Positions 1 to 11,492 of a DNA stretch of 64,000 nucleotides are shown here, piece after piece. The position numbers and the translations under genes are program-made. The stretch is from contig JAYKKM010000046.1 of the NCBI GenBank assembly GCA_035772405.1, forward strand, positions 568,501 through 632,500, read 5' to 3'. The stretch is from Chrysogorgia sp. JL179-B06 (lineage: Eukaryota > Cnidaria > Anthozoa > Scleralcyonacea > Chrysogorgiidae). The number at the start of each line of letters is the position of its first letter. The stretch's first letter is position 1. The notes beneath the pieces were generated by a model. The model saw only the letters and a list, made by a program, of their open reading frames with translations, was not told where the DNA came from and ran no database searches.

Positions 1-344
1 TGTCGTAGGTGTGAAAAAAGTGCATATCGAATGGCAATAATAACCAACTACTCAATCTGTCGAAACACGTTATAGAGGGCAACAACATTTTCATTGCCGA
101 CAAACAATGCCGCGAAATCCAGTCGTTATAGTTTTATAGTTTTATAATTTTGATCACATAGATCTCGACAATTATATAGAACGCAGCGATATTAAAATCG
201 GCACACAAACTTGTTGTTACTATATCTTTCAACTGACCAAAAACTGTTAAGATCGGAAAAGTTGACTTTAGCCTCGAGTACCACCTTAAGGCTCTTAATA
301 GTTAGGTATCTACGAATACGACCAATAGACTTGATGGCTTTCTT
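1..344. other. No gene recognised
   Basis: AT-rich sequence with stops in all frames and no repeat that I can match elsewhere in the window. Confidence 0.5.
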
Positions 345-720
345 ACATGTTTCATTTATCACATTTTATGTATTGTGAACCAATGCCAGAAATCTGTGTT
401 GATGATGTATTAATCCAACCTGCAGTTACGGTTGGACGTGATCCTGGTGTTGCCGTTGATAGACATATTACTCATGTAAATAACATTTGTAAATCAGCAA
501 AACTTTGGCTATTAGCAATATTGGCAAGATCAGGAAATATCTGAGTAAACAGGACTGTGAGAAGCTAATGCACGCATTTATAACATCTATACTCGACAGT
601 TGCATTTGCATCCTTTATGGCTTTTACCAGAAGCTGAATTGAGGAAGTTAGAGCGAGTTCAGAATACAGCTACCAGACTTATTGCGAGGGTTAAATAACC
701 AGATCACATCTCCCAAACGA
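345..720 (+). pseudogene. CR1/L2-like LINE fragment, reverse transcriptase C-terminal part
   Basis: The conceptual translation includes HVNNICKSA and closely follows the LINE at 10627-11000, which holds the same segment in better condition. It is the region just after the reverse transcriptase catalytic motif, where such proteins read as a thumb and connection domain. Stops at about 541 and shifts further on show that it is dead. The upstream RT motifs and the 3' tail are missing, and the copy ends shortly before a (TA)n tract at 783. Confidence 0.75.
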
Positions 721-782
721 ATACCGTTACCCATGCAATTCATTGCCAGAGCAAATTAGAAGACCTGACTGTTTAAATAATG

Positions 783-1207
<425 letters not shown>

Positions 1208-1545
1208 AGAGCCTTAAAAAAGTTGCATTTTACGCAACTGGTCCCGGTTTGGTCTTAAAATGTATGTATTCCAACACTCTAAATTTTCCTTCACTATAAA
1301 TCCTTTCAACATGTAGTTTGATCGAGTGAAATGAACAAATATTACCTATAATATACCCACAATCTTATCCCGGCATTACCACCACCATATATACAGAACT
1401 CGTGACTAGGCTCTCGGCAACGGCTTCCGTAGCTCAGTGGTCAGAGCACTGCACTAGCATCGCAGGGTCGCGGGGGTTCAAGTCCCAGCCGGAAGGTCTA
1501 AAAGTTGCATTTTTCGCAACTGGTCCCGGTTTGGTCTTAAATATT
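1208..1545 (+). repeat. R1 repeat copy, plus strand
   Basis: This is the inverted partner of the copy at 997-1207. From 1208 it first carries the R1 end region, up to AATATTACC near 1345, then the CCACCACCATATATACAGAAC leader, the tRNA-like unit at 1423-1496 and the post-tRNA tail TGGTCCCGGTTTGGTC. The order suggests a partial tandem array. Confidence 0.8.
1423..1496 (+). tRNA. tRNA-Ala(AGC)-like segment inside R1
   Basis: Same structure as the other R1 tRNA-like units, with intact A box, D stem and AGC anticodon loop. A run of five G before the T loop inserts bases, so the T arm is further disrupted. Probably a pseudogene. Confidence 0.45.
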
Positions 1546-1929
1546 GGTTATATAGTTTTCGTTGCAATAATAACAAACATTCTTTAAGTGACATTTAATA
1601 ATTACGACTTAAAGTGTCTGATCAGTATGTATATAAATCTTGATTGATGAAGGATTGTTTAGTAATGAATTTGTAACATGTTAGTTATTTTCCGCATGTC
1701 AATCAATAGATGCAGACAAGATTACTTTGTAGGTGGGTAAAGGTTTGTAGTTATATAGGATTAGATTCAGATTGATGCGAAGAGTGATTGTCAACGATTG
1801 TACGAGAAGTTAAAATAAAGTAAAAGAATATACAATTCCGTGTCGTGAATTGTCGAACCAGCAGGAGTGAATCTCCTCAACTGGCTCAACATACATGTAG
1901 TAGTTTTGATTCTACAATGAAATGTAATT
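1546..1929. other. No gene recognised
   Basis: AT-rich, with stops in all frames. I see no repeat unit or coding signal. Confidence 0.4.
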
Positions 1930-2325
1930 ACCGTAAAATCTCGAAAGTAACCGCCCCCTCGAAAGTAGCCCCTTCCGATGTCTATAACTATTGTATAAAT
2001 AAGTTGTAACATCTGTTTAATACATGGAGCAATATCAAAGATTCAGGAATTTCAGAATTCAGACAATAGTTATAAGTTTGTCTTTGTCACCGTTCAGACG
2101 TCCTCTTCCATTTCGGTACTGAATATACAGTAAATTATCAGCATTAGATAACAAGTAACAACTCTTATGTAATTTAATCAAAATAAAACAAAACTTTGAA
2201 ATGTTGTGCAAAATGTACAGTAGTGGTTGAAACTTAGCCGATGCTAAAAATAACAACCCGAAAGTAAGCGCCCTCCGAAAGTCACCGCCCATCCGAAAGT
2301 AGCCGCCCTTAGAGGTCACTAATTT
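1930..2325. repeat. Repeat element bounded by CGAAAGTAGCCGCCC-type direct motifs
   Basis: Variants of CGAAAGTAGCCGCCC occur twice at the left edge (1938-1975) and three times at the right edge (2267-2310), about 300 bp apart and in the same orientation. The middle is AT-rich and non-coding. Possibly a MITE or SINE-like element; the class is unknown. Confidence 0.45.
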
Positions 2326-2639
2326 TGAAAGTAGTAGTCGGTAGTTAAATAAGTATGAAGGTAGTCCACAGTCAAGACGCAGTTTAATCGAAAGTTAATA
2401 AACAAAGACCGCATCAAGACGAAGCAAAATCAATAAAGATTTGGAAGACGCAGTCAAATCCAAAGTGAATAACACAGATGACATTTATTAACAATTCCAA
2501 ACTGAATCGCTTCTCGTGTGTTCTGTTGTGTCAATCTTACTGCAACGAACTGCCAAGATTCTATGATTGATATAATTTCTTATTCACTGATATCATTTCT
2601 GATTTCTTTACTGATTTATTGGAAAATATTTTGAATTTA
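2326..2639. other. No gene recognised
   Basis: Contains loosely repeated words of the type GAAGACGCAGT (2380-2460). No coding signal. Confidence 0.4.
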
Positions 2640-3023
2640 ACTCTATAATGTTTACTATATTTTAATAATGTTTACTATATTTATATAGCGCAAATTAGCA
2701 TGTGTATATGATCAAATGCGCTTTACAACATCGACAATTTATTCTATTGAATTCAGTACCTAGTACCCAGTACCCCAATCAATTAACCTTAACTATTTAT
2801 TTTTACAGTTTTTATCATCATTAGTTTTCCTAACTATTTATCCTAACCCGCCCTGTCAACTTCCCTGTGGGAGGAAACCGGAGAACGCGAAGAAAACCCA
2901 CGACTTTCGGCAGAGTGTTGACCAACTCTTTCCACGTGCGATCAAATGTCCGAACACAGGATTCGAACTCTTGACCTCAGAGGTGGGAGGCAGTGGCCCT
3001 GTCCACTAGACCACCGAAGCCCC
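2640..3023 (-). repeat. tRNA-derived SINE with LINE-like tail
   Basis: On the minus strand it starts near 3023 with a tRNA-like head. The A box is TGGTCTAGTGG at 3003-3013 and the B box GAGTTCGAATCC at 2959-2970. A central body follows, with CCGGTTTCCTCCCAC, a word I recall from conserved-core SINEs of several animal groups. The tail near 2690-2650 reads GCGCTATATAAATATAG and then ATTATT-like repeats. It resembles the 3' end of the LINE at 33366-33750 (GCGCTATATAAATGTAT), as expected if that LINE family mobilises this SINE. Confidence 0.8.
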
Positions 3024-4105
3024 ATAACACGCGCTGGCTGTGTATAATAGATTTGGTAATACACGATGAGGATATTACAAACAATAACATGTGTGACAGA
3101 AATTAAACACCGTGGATTCACCGAGCGCGAGCCGAAATATATTGTATATGAAGAGTGTATTACAATATCATATATAATAACCGCTTATTGTTTGAGAATC
3201 TTTAATCAAGCAACAAACAAGAATATCTTGTCCTCTGATGAAATGCTTCATTGTTCTTGAACTGCAGAACCTCGCAAATATGTTCTTTTCTGCAGATGAA
3301 GAGGCGACGATAAAAACATAAATTAGAAACAGTAATTGCATGCATTTAAAAAATTTTAAAACAGATAAATTCAAATAACGTAATTCGGGAAAGTTTTCAA
3401 AGCATATAATTCAGAAGTCTTGGCTAAAAACTTTCACCGTAGCTTTCAGCCTTATACACTCAGTCTCCACAGGTCATAAGCAAACGAGACAGGAATAGTT
3501 AACACTAAAACTGCCCCTGCCTAGTTTAGTCTGTATAGTTTGTACTCTATACCAGACGCAAGAAGAAAGGTTCGGAATCAGATTATTTCAGATCGGAATA
3601 AATTATCGAACTCGGATCGGATTCGATAATTTCGGATCGGATTGGGATTTAAAGCATTATTAACAAATTGTCAGAATGAAATAATCCAATCCGATGTTTT
3701 GTATATACTTATGTTTATAACAGCGTAAAGCAAACGTATTTCTGAATACTGTATACTATAATTGGTAAAGGATAGAGGCTTTTGAAATTATGTACACAGA
3801 ACATGTTAGCAATGAAGAAGTGCTGATGAGAGTTGGTGAGAGAAGATGAATTATGGCATGAGTAAGAAACTACAGCCGATATGGGTGGGACACAACCTAC
3901 GACACCCAGAAAACCTATATATACTTAGTACAATATCCTATAAGGATTACATATGGAGGAACCATCACGAGGACGTCAGTTCCTTTACTATCTAAAGATG
4001 ACAACTCGTTCTACAATTCTGATATTCCCAGCAAACGTAAAACTTTACAGTTTGGCTACAGAGTATATATTTTGGCAAAGAATGATAGCTACTGTGCATC
4101 AGTTG
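3024..4105. other. No gene recognised
   Basis: AT-rich. A short degenerate array of TCGGATCGGATT-like words lies at 3585-3650. Open frames here are short and unlike any protein I know. Confidence 0.4.
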
Positions 4106-4109
4106 CTAT

Positions 4110-4330
4110 CACACGTAAAAACGCACAACCAATTGTTACAAACCTGCAACAATGTTGTTACGATGCTCTTCCATCAAGCCGATATCAGGTTGTATTCGCA
4201 CTGCTTGTTCACTGTTGTCGTGACAAGTCTGTAACAAGTTGTTGGCAGACTTGTAACAAGGTTGTTGGAACACGTTGTTGCTAACAAGGTTGTCACAGGA
4301 ACCCTAACAATTTGGGACAAGGTTTGGAAC
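4110..4330. repeat. Degenerate TTGTTACAA / ACAACnTTGTT-rich repeat
   Basis: Short palindromic words built from TTGTTACAA, ACAAGTTGTT and ACAAGGTTGTT recur at least eight times. A poorer version lies near 9215-9300. It can fold into many alternative hairpins. Open frames across it on both strands are by-products. Confidence 0.55.
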
Positions 4331-5655
4331 GCGCGATTTTTCGCAAGATAATTATTTTGCAGGTTGCACGAATCTGAAAATCTGTTCCAACAATGTTGTT
4401 TTACAAACATTGCGATCTTTGGAGAAACGCGCTTTATTATCACAACATCAAAGACAACGCAAAAAGATAAAATATTTGTAATATGAGAAATCTTCATCAC
4501 AAAATATTCCCCAAAATAGTAAGCTAAAACATAATTATTTTACACAAAAATACTCAATAATAATATTACCTCAAATACGCGCATTATTACAGATCAAGGC
4601 AGAATAAAGGGGCTCAAACTTGAATTGTTAAAGCATTTTGATGTTTGATCCGATCAGGTAGTGAATCAAAGTTGCTTCTTTGGACTGGCAAGTGGCCGCA
4701 AATTATTCGAGGAAATACGTACTATCAGCGGATTTTAGAAAACAGATTCATATTTTCTAGGTATTAGTAAAGGTACTAATGAGTAGCTGTGTACAGACTA
4801 AATTTACACCCGTAATTAATGCTGTATGGGTGTATATTCAGGCTCATGTATACAGGCTACTAATTGTGCTTCCTTCACTCACATTCATGCATGACAATGA
4901 TGGACAATATTATAATTTAGCCTGTCTTTTTCAGAAAATATCTATTATAATATAAGAAGATTGTACATAATGTAAATAATTCACTACAAAAGTGCGAGTA
5001 TTTACGTATCACAAGGTGTTATTTCTGTCTAACTTAGACACAAGTTAAAGTCAATCTCAGAGGAGGCCTGTACCAAGAGTTTGAACCAGAACCAGGATTT
5101 CGACTGCCCTGCATAAGATGTTGGTGCAGACTGCAGTAATGCAACAAAATATTGGCATTGTAATGTTTTGGTGATTACATGACCTTTCATTAGATATTAC
5201 TTGCAAATCCTTGAAAAATTCAACCATATAGTTATCAATACAGTATATACCTGTAGTTATCAATCAACTATTGAAACTACTAGAAACATTACTAGAAATT
5301 TAACTGTTTCAGTAGTAATGTGCTAATTAAATGTGATAACTTGATTCACTGGTGATTTTTTATAAACCATTTGTTTATCATTTTCTCTTAGGCATTATGA
5401 AAGGGAAGAAATAAAATTTGATGGCAGAAAATGCTTAGTATAGCAGTTAAATTAAGAGTATATTGATGGGATGAACATATTTTAAAATAAGTTCAGTTCA
5501 GATCAAAACACATTCTTCATAAAAACAGGATTCTCTCCTGCAAGATGAAAATACTGATATTTATTTCACTGAAATGTGATTTCTAGAATTTTTCAGAATG
5601 TGTTTGGGTTTTCAAATGAATCAGACGTAGAAAACGAATTTCACTTCATCACATT
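4331..5655. other. No gene recognised
   Basis: AT-rich intergenic sequence with no recognisable domain, tRNA or repeat boundary. Confidence 0.45.
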
Positions 5656-5720
5656 CCATTTCTGGGATTAAATAGGTTCCATTTCTGGGATTAAATAGGT
5701 TCCATTTCTGGGATTGCATT
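5656..5720. repeat. Three tandem copies of a 23-bp unit
   Basis: Units starting CCATTTCTGGGATT begin at 5656, 5679 and 5702. The third is followed by diverged sequence. Confidence 0.85.
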
Positions 5721-5739
5721 TGGTTATACAAATGAGCAA

Positions 5740-6240
5740 CACGTTGAGCAGCATTTTCCTTCTGTTCGGGACTTGGTCTGGTACTTGATGGGTCCTGGGT
5801 TTTGGCCTTCTGTTCGCGTTGTTGGGAGCGGTTCAAGGGGGAGGAGTTGCATAGGCTGTCACTTGAGCTCGCTTGTATCTACACCAATTGTTTCTCACGC
5901 ACTTGATAAGCCGGCTCAACCTATGGTCAATGCAACTCCCCCATGGAGCGTTTGAATATGCGATTCCTCCACCAGTTTCTCGGCGAGTGTGCTTAGAAAA
6001 AAACAGGATAAACGCCTTGAATTCTACTGTGTATTCTAGAACTTCTTCGTCGTTCCCTTTCAGGTTGAGTTCCAAACTCTCCTTCTGGAACCTTGGATGG
6101 ATTTTTGCTTCACTTTCAACGCATTCGTCCACGTATTTCTTCGGTATGTAATGGACCAGAAGTTGTTGTGCTTTTCCAAGAAACGGTTGATCCATCGACC
6201 CACGCGCAATACTCTCCACAGAATTGATGCTTACTTAGCA
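5740..6240 (-). other. Unassigned minus-strand open frame, possibly part of a retroelement
   Basis: An open frame of about 128 codons (6219 to 5833) includes KAQQLLVHYIPKKYVDEC and is rich in charged residues. I do not recognise it. It lies just downstream, in the minus sense, of BEL/Pao RNase H remains, so it may be retroelement linker or gag-like sequence. Spliced host coding sequence is also possible. Confidence 0.3.
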
Positions 6241-6262
6241 TCTCATCGAACTGGTCAGTTTG

Positions 6263-6870
6263 TCAGGTAGTTGTCCCAACCACTTCTTTTGTCAACTTCG
6301 CCTTTGCTTTGCTTTTTGGTAATGGTTTGATAATAATCTGTGATGGCCACTCGTCAGAGTTTCCCATACAATCTGGTCCGTTCCACCATATCCCTGCATT
6401 CGTTATATCAGCGGGATTTTCTGTCGTTGGGACCAGGTGCCAGATAATCTCTCGATGAGCGTGAATCATGTGGAATCGATTGGACACGAACTGCTTGTAC
6501 TCGCCGTGGGCTTGGATCCAATGCAACGCTGAACTGCTATAACTGTAGCTCGGTCATGGGAAAACCAGCAATCAGTGCATTCTTAACGTTGCGGATGCAG
6601 TTGGTGGCCATGTGCACTGGTATGAGCTAGAGCGGCGGTATCATCGTATTTCGTTTGGCGAGACGTGCCTTCGGTGCCACAAGGCGTTGGGGTGGTTTCT
6701 GGTTTTAGATTCACCACTGCGTAAACCGCCAAAGACACTCCATTTGCACTGGCGTCACCAAAGCCATGTAGGGTTATGGATTGTATGGGCTCTTGATAAC
6801 GCACAGTAGATCTGGGTACGACGACGTCATTTGGCAAGCCAGAGCACAACCCAGAGCCTGATGTGTAGAA
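6263..6870 (-). pseudogene. BEL/Pao-type retrotransposon fragment: RNase H and connection region
   Basis: Reading down from 6870 in the minus sense, the frames show HGFGDASANGVSLAVYAVV, the start of the RNase H domain of BEL/Pao polyproteins. After a shift comes ARLAKRN, then FVSNRF and a degenerate ENPADI followed by WWNGP, which mark the usual end of the RNase H/connection region. Several shifts and stops break it. The reverse transcriptase upstream and LTRs were not found. Confidence 0.8.
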
Positions 6871-6874
6871 GCTG

Positions 6875-7035
6875 AAGCCATTGTTGTTGTGGACAACAAA
6901 TTTAATTGTTTCTATTAATGCAATGTTGCATAATAACAATTGTTATGTTTAAAAAGTTGAAACCCAACCTCATTCCTCTCATTAAAACTTGTCTCATTTT
7001 CATTTCTGTTGTGAGGAATTTATTTGGCACAAGGT
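6875..7035. other. No gene recognised
   Basis: AT-rich gap between the retroelement fragment and a repeat end. Confidence 0.4.
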
Positions 7036-7206
7036 CTACATTACGTAAAGGAATTTGTAATTAATTACTTTTCTCGGAGGGTAATTTTGTAATCGTAATT
7101 AATTACTTTTTAAGAGTGGTAATTATAATTAGGAATTAATTACTATTTGAAGCAAGTAATTGTAATTGTAATTAATTCCTTTCTGAGGAGTAATTTTGCA
7201 GCCCTG
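7036..7206. repeat. GTAATTAATTAC-rich element end, hAT-like terminus
   Basis: The palindromic word GTAATTAATTAC recurs three to four times. The right edge, read on the minus strand, starts CCAGGGCTGCAAAATTAC. A CAGGGC start is common in hAT-type terminal repeats. The opposite terminus was not found, so this is a solo end or truncated MITE. Confidence 0.45.
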
Positions 7207-7647
7207 GAGTTAAATAATAAGAGACGAGTGAAATTAAAAACACCCCCAATTTTTCTGGCGGCGCTTGAAATATACGTGGGAAATAGCGAGTGAGAGACTG
7301 GAACGGGAACTTCGCGCGTGACTAAAAATTTTCAGTTTTTTATTTGCCAATATGGCTAACCTCCGTAGATGTGGTAAAGTACTGCATGTCGGATTTTGAA
7401 AGTGGCTCTGATGATGAATAACTTCATAATTACTGAACTATTTTAATTTTTCAGGAGTTTATGACTTTAACATTAATATTTGTATATAGCATATTGGTCT
7501 GTTTATCTTCTTGTCACTGTCAGTCTGCATGACTTGAGTATGAAATGATTGAAAGATGCAGAATGATGTTAATTGGGTCGTTTTGCTTGCCAAGTTTTTT
7601 GCGAAGCGGTTTTGAGTCCCTAATTCGTACCCTGACATGTAAAACAC
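7207..7647. other. No gene recognised
   Basis: Sequence between two repeat pieces with no coding signal that I can support. Confidence 0.35.
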
Positions 7648-7725
7648 TTGAAATTTTCCTTCACCATAAACCCTTAGAACATGCAGTTTAATCGAGTGAA
7701 ATGCCCTATATTACTTGTGATATTT
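7648..7725 (+). repeat. R1 terminal fragment
   Basis: Carries the R1 3' part from GAAATTTTCCTTCACCATAA to the AATGCC/ATATTAC end, with point changes. It lies within the BEL/Pao remains, at the downstream edge of the integrase segment. Confidence 0.7.
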
Positions 7726-8870
7726 CCATTCGAGACGTGCAAGGAGCCAGCGAAATCAACTCCAACATTCGTAATCCTCCAACTTGAATCTGGGCTTCTG
7801 TATGTGTCACATCGAAATATCACTTTCCGGACCAGTTGTCTACCCTTCACGACCCAGTATTATGTTCGCAATTCTGCTAAAGTCTCTTTTACACCATTAT
7901 GCATCACTCTTTCATGGGTACGCTAGATTACAAAGTTCATGATATGTTCTTGTATCAGAAAATAGTGATCTGATAGTAGGGCAGGAAATCTTGCTGTGTA
8001 TGGCAGCTTGGCATTCCTTAACCGTCTCTTGTATCTGACAATAACGTCAGCGTTAACGAAAGGTCCAAGGGTAGTTTGCAGTTCGTCTAATTTCTTCTGA
8101 CTGAATGTTGACTGAATGTTGACTGGATGTCCCGAATCCACATCTTTTCAGCACGTTGACTCTCGCCCGAGATGAGTTCACCTGCTATTGGTCTTTTTCT
8201 CAAGCTTTGCTTTAATATTTCCAATGAATTGGAGCAGGTAAGCAGTCACACAAAACAACTTCTGAGCACTGCAACATCATTTTATCGGGATTAGCATGCT
8301 TATCGAAGCGTGCTCAGTGCATGCCATGTTTGGTTTCTTGCAGCTTCTTCATCTCGTCGAATTCGTTTCCATCTCCAAAACAAATTCCGCTGGAGCTAGA
8401 TCGGTTTCTGGCCCGCTACACCACGAATTTTCTGGTGGGCAAAGCCATTCTGGACGATTCCACCAACGACTCAACGAGCATTCTGATAAAGTTCAGAAGC
8501 CTTCATCCCTCTGGTGGGTATATCAGCATTGCAAGAACCAGGACAGAATCTCCACGAATCGCAAGGAACCAGCGAGCATATTTCGTCCACAAGACGCTGT
8601 GCGAATTGCTTCCAAACGCTTTTCTCCTGCTTTCCAGTGAAGAGACACCATAGACTATAGAGTCGCAGCAACTACTCACGAGGACGACACCTCCAATGAC
8701 TTCTTTGACATTGGTGATAAGCCTCGCCAAAATAAGAGTTCCAAGAAGTTTAAATATTGGGATAGACTTGCGAGGATGGTTCCACTCTTGTCTTGTACAG
8801 TATGCCACCAGGCTTATGGTACTTGGCTGCAGCTTTGCTGATTTAAAATAAAACACAGCTTCAGCACTCT
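7726..8870 (-). pseudogene. BEL/Pao-type retrotransposon fragment: RNase H end, connection, integrase N-terminus
   Basis: On the minus strand the order is: from 8830, the end of an RNase H domain (ARLITNVKE, then WRFCPGSCNADIPTRG), a connection region at about 8470-8150, then the integrase zinc-binding region from 8141. There LPYTARFP is followed by the HERVMHNGVKETLAELR segment, whose histidines belong to the HHCC finger. The core start VGVDFAGSL follows near 7770. In-frame stops and shifts show decay. The catalytic core is not present beyond its first residues. This is a second copy, separate from 6263-6870, because the RNase H end is represented twice. Confidence 0.82.
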
Positions 8871-9296
8871 TCGCTTAGTCGCATGCTGAGCCATTTCTGC
8901 AATAAAACCCAGCTTTATGATAGGGTGTCCTCTAAGTGATCCCATATAATTTCATCAATTCTTCCGAATTCGAGACCCACTTTCGCATATTAAATCATGC
9001 TTCCTTTGGATATACTTGTGGTTTCTTTGACAAATTTTACGCCGAATATTTACGTTCAAACAGTATAAATATATCAACGTTTACGTTAACAGTATCTGTT
9101 TCCCAATGTTAAAATGAGCAGTCGTGAAAACACCAGCAAAAATAAAAATCCAATTCCTCTTCTTCATAATACACGCCACGCCGTCCACGATGTTATTCAA
9201 GCAGGTTCAAGCGTAGGTGTACATTCGGACAAGTTGTATCACAAGTGTGTCAGAGAGCTTGATCCAGACAGTGACTAGTTGAAAACAACCTGCAAC
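8871..9296. other. No gene recognised
   Basis: AT-rich. Near 9215-9300 it holds TTGTTACAA-like words as at 4110-4330. Confidence 0.35.
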
Positions 9297-9349
9297 AAGC
9301 TGATTTTGAAGAGCTGAGCTGATTTTGAAGAGCTGAGCTGATTTTGAAG
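9297..9349. repeat. Short tandem repeat, 19-bp unit
   Basis: GATTTTGAAGAGCTGAGCT-type units start at 9302, 9321 and 9340. Confidence 0.8.
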
Positions 9350-9359
9350 CTTGCATACT

Positions 9360-9537
9360 TGCATAATGTACTTCCTTAATGCACTTGATGAAAATCAAGA
9401 AGTGGTGTTGGTACTGTTGACTTATCATCTGCGTTCGACACCATTGACCACACCGTTCTATTCGAGAGACTTCAGCATCGTTATGGGTTTAGTGGAACTG
9501 TACTAGACTGGTATCACTCATACCTTTCTGATCGGGT
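9360..9537 (+). pseudogene. LINE reverse transcriptase, 5' part of an interrupted copy
   Basis: With one base missing, the frame gives SSAFDTIDHTVLFERL, the RT motif A region of CR1/L2-type LINEs, followed by LDWYHSYLSDR. The sequence stops at 9537, where a DNA transposon has inserted, and resumes at 10345 with the matching next residues. Everything 5' of motif A is missing or unrecognisable. Confidence 0.85.
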
Positions 9538-10336
9538 CAGGCCCGGAGCTACGGGGGATGTAGGGGGGTGTGACACCCCCCAAAAATCTTTATACGAGTT
9601 TCAGTCGGCATAAGTTCTATTTTAGTCGGCAGAAATTATATTTTAGACGTGTTCGATTTAACACGGACAAGTAGAATCATTAACGTTTAGCACTTATCAG
9701 TTTAAATTAATTTAAAACTACCAAATGTAAGACTCACAACGTTACCAGGGTCATTTTAGTAGGCACCCAACGGGAAGACAATATTTTGTAGTGGCGGATC
9801 CACGCACGCGGCGCGCGCAATTCCGCAAACAAGTGTTTTCTGTTTTTTACCATGTCAAGACGAAGAGTGATAAATGACCGATTTGTTTTGGTAGCTTATC
9901 CAATTTTCATTGCAAAAGCCAGTTTGCATGCACTCAGATATTTTAACATGGGTTCCAAGATAAAACGATGGACGTTTTCAGATGCCTAAAGGCTAAAGTG
10001 TATATATTGGTTCTGTACTATTTCTGAGTTTATATTAAAGTGATTCCTTTAATAACGGCGTGGTGCCCTAATTTCGCAAAAATTATCAGAAATTGCCGGA
10101 AAAGCACTAATCAAAAAATTTCCCCCCAGACCCCCCTAGTGGGTTCGCGGCATGGCCGCGAAGATACACGACAACATGCTGATTCTTCAGGGCGCCCCCT
10201 CTTTTGAACAACCCTGGATCCGCCACTGTTTAAACAAGCTTCGATCGATAGGATATAGTCGGTACAAACTAGTGCGTCAGTCGGTTGAAGTGAGCTTACA
10301 CACCCCCCCCTGTAAAATTTTCTGAGTACGGCCCTG
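9538..10336. mobile_element. hAT-type nonautonomous DNA transposon inserted in a LINE
   Basis: The element is 799 bp long and flanked by identical 8-bp copies of GATCGGGT at 9530-9537 and 10337-10344, the target duplication length of hAT elements. Its ends are CAGGCCCGGAGCTACG and, read inward on the other strand, CAGGGCCGTACTCAG. Both begin CAGG, as many hAT ends do. There is no transposase frame. It splits a reverse transcriptase whose two halves fit when the element plus one duplication is ignored. A second element occupies its middle. Confidence 0.85.
9789..10228. mobile_element. Nested element with AGTGGCGGATCC terminal repeats
   Basis: The ends read AGTGGCGGATCCA and, on the other strand, CAGTGGCGGATCCAGGG. 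The left subterminal 70 bp match the end at 21237, and the right end matches 56010-56045, so this is a family with at least three copies here. I could not find a clean target duplication. Confidence 0.7.
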
Positions 10337-10344
10337 GATCGGGT

Positions 10345-11490
10345 ACAGTCAGTTATGGTGAAGAATACGCATTCCTCAAACAAACCATTGCAATATGGAG
10401 TACCTCAGGGTTCTGTACTGGGTCCACTTCTCTTTTCACTCTTCTTTGCGCCATCAAAGCCCATGGCCTTGATTGCATAATGTACGCTGATGACACACAG
10501 CTGTATATGCCTATAAAATCTCCATGTGATCGACCTGCTGCTCTAGCTAAACTTGAGTTATGTATTAAGGACATCACCAACTGGTGTACTATGAATGGTC
10601 TTATATGCAATCCGAGTAAAACCGAGATTGTCCATCTATCATCACGTTTTATGCATTGTGAACCAATGCCAGAAATATATGTCAATGATGTGAAAATCCA
10701 ACCGGCTCCGGTTGCACGTGATCTTGGTGTTGCTGTAGATAGACATCTAAAATTAAATACTCATGTAAATAACATCTGTAAATCGGCCACTTTTGCTATC
10801 AGAAATATCGGCAAGATCAGGAAATATTTGAGTAAAAAGGACTGTGAGAAGTTGGTGCATGCATTCATAACATCAAAACTTGACAGCTGTAATAGCATCC
10901 TATATGGCTTACCAGAAGCTGAATTGAGCAAGTTACAGCGAATTCAAAATACAGCTGCAAGACTTGTAACAGGGGTTAAAAAATCGGAGCATATCTCCCC
11001 TGTGCTTCGTAATCTTCACTGGTTGCCGGTGAGATCAAGGATTGTATTTAAAATACTAATAATTACTTTCAAGGCTTTGCATGGCCAGGCGCCTGTTTAT
11101 ATTACTGATTTGCTAAATAAATATAAACCTACTCGTGCTTTGAGATCATCAGACCGTAATCTTCTACTTGAGCCAAAATCCAAAACGGTGACTCATGGAG
11201 ACAGAGCGTTCTCGGTTTCGGCACCAAAACTGTGGAATTCATTACCACAGGAAATTAGAAGCTTAAAGCCTTTGATATATTGGGTAATTTAAGTCAGCAG
11301 TTAATACTTTTCTTTTTTAAAATTAATATTTTTTTTTGTTCATGGTAATATATGTAGTAGGCTTTATCTTATAATGAAACTGTAATAAGTTTTATCAGTA
11401 AATTTAAGAATATATTGTTGTAAGAGCATTGAGACTATTGTATAATGCTCCTAATACGTCTATTATTATTATTATTATTATTATTATAAT
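10345..11490 (+). mobile_element. CR1/L2-like LINE, 3' half, with (TTA)n tail
   Basis: Continues the LINE begun at 9360 after the hAT insertion. It encodes QYGVPQGSVLGPLLFSLFF (RT motif B), then after a one-base shift the YADDTQLY catalytic box. An untranslated tail follows and ends in (TTATTA)n at 11460-11490. Microsatellite ends are typical of CR1/L2 elements. Confidence 0.85.
10480..11292 (+). pseudogene. LINE reverse transcriptase C-terminal region, intact 270-codon frame
   Basis: This is the longest clean retrotransposon frame in the window. It opens at the catalytic MYADDTQLY box, so its first methionine is internal to the original protein. It continues through NPSKTEIVHL and LGVAVDRHL to the HWLPVRSRIVFKIL segment and the WNSLPQEIRSLK ending typical of CR1/L2-type ORF2. 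A shift near 11260 replaces the last residues. The upstream half is in a different frame beyond a shift at about 10470, so the protein cannot be made. The same family left the fragment at 345-720. Confidence 0.88.
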
Positions 11491-11492
11491 GT

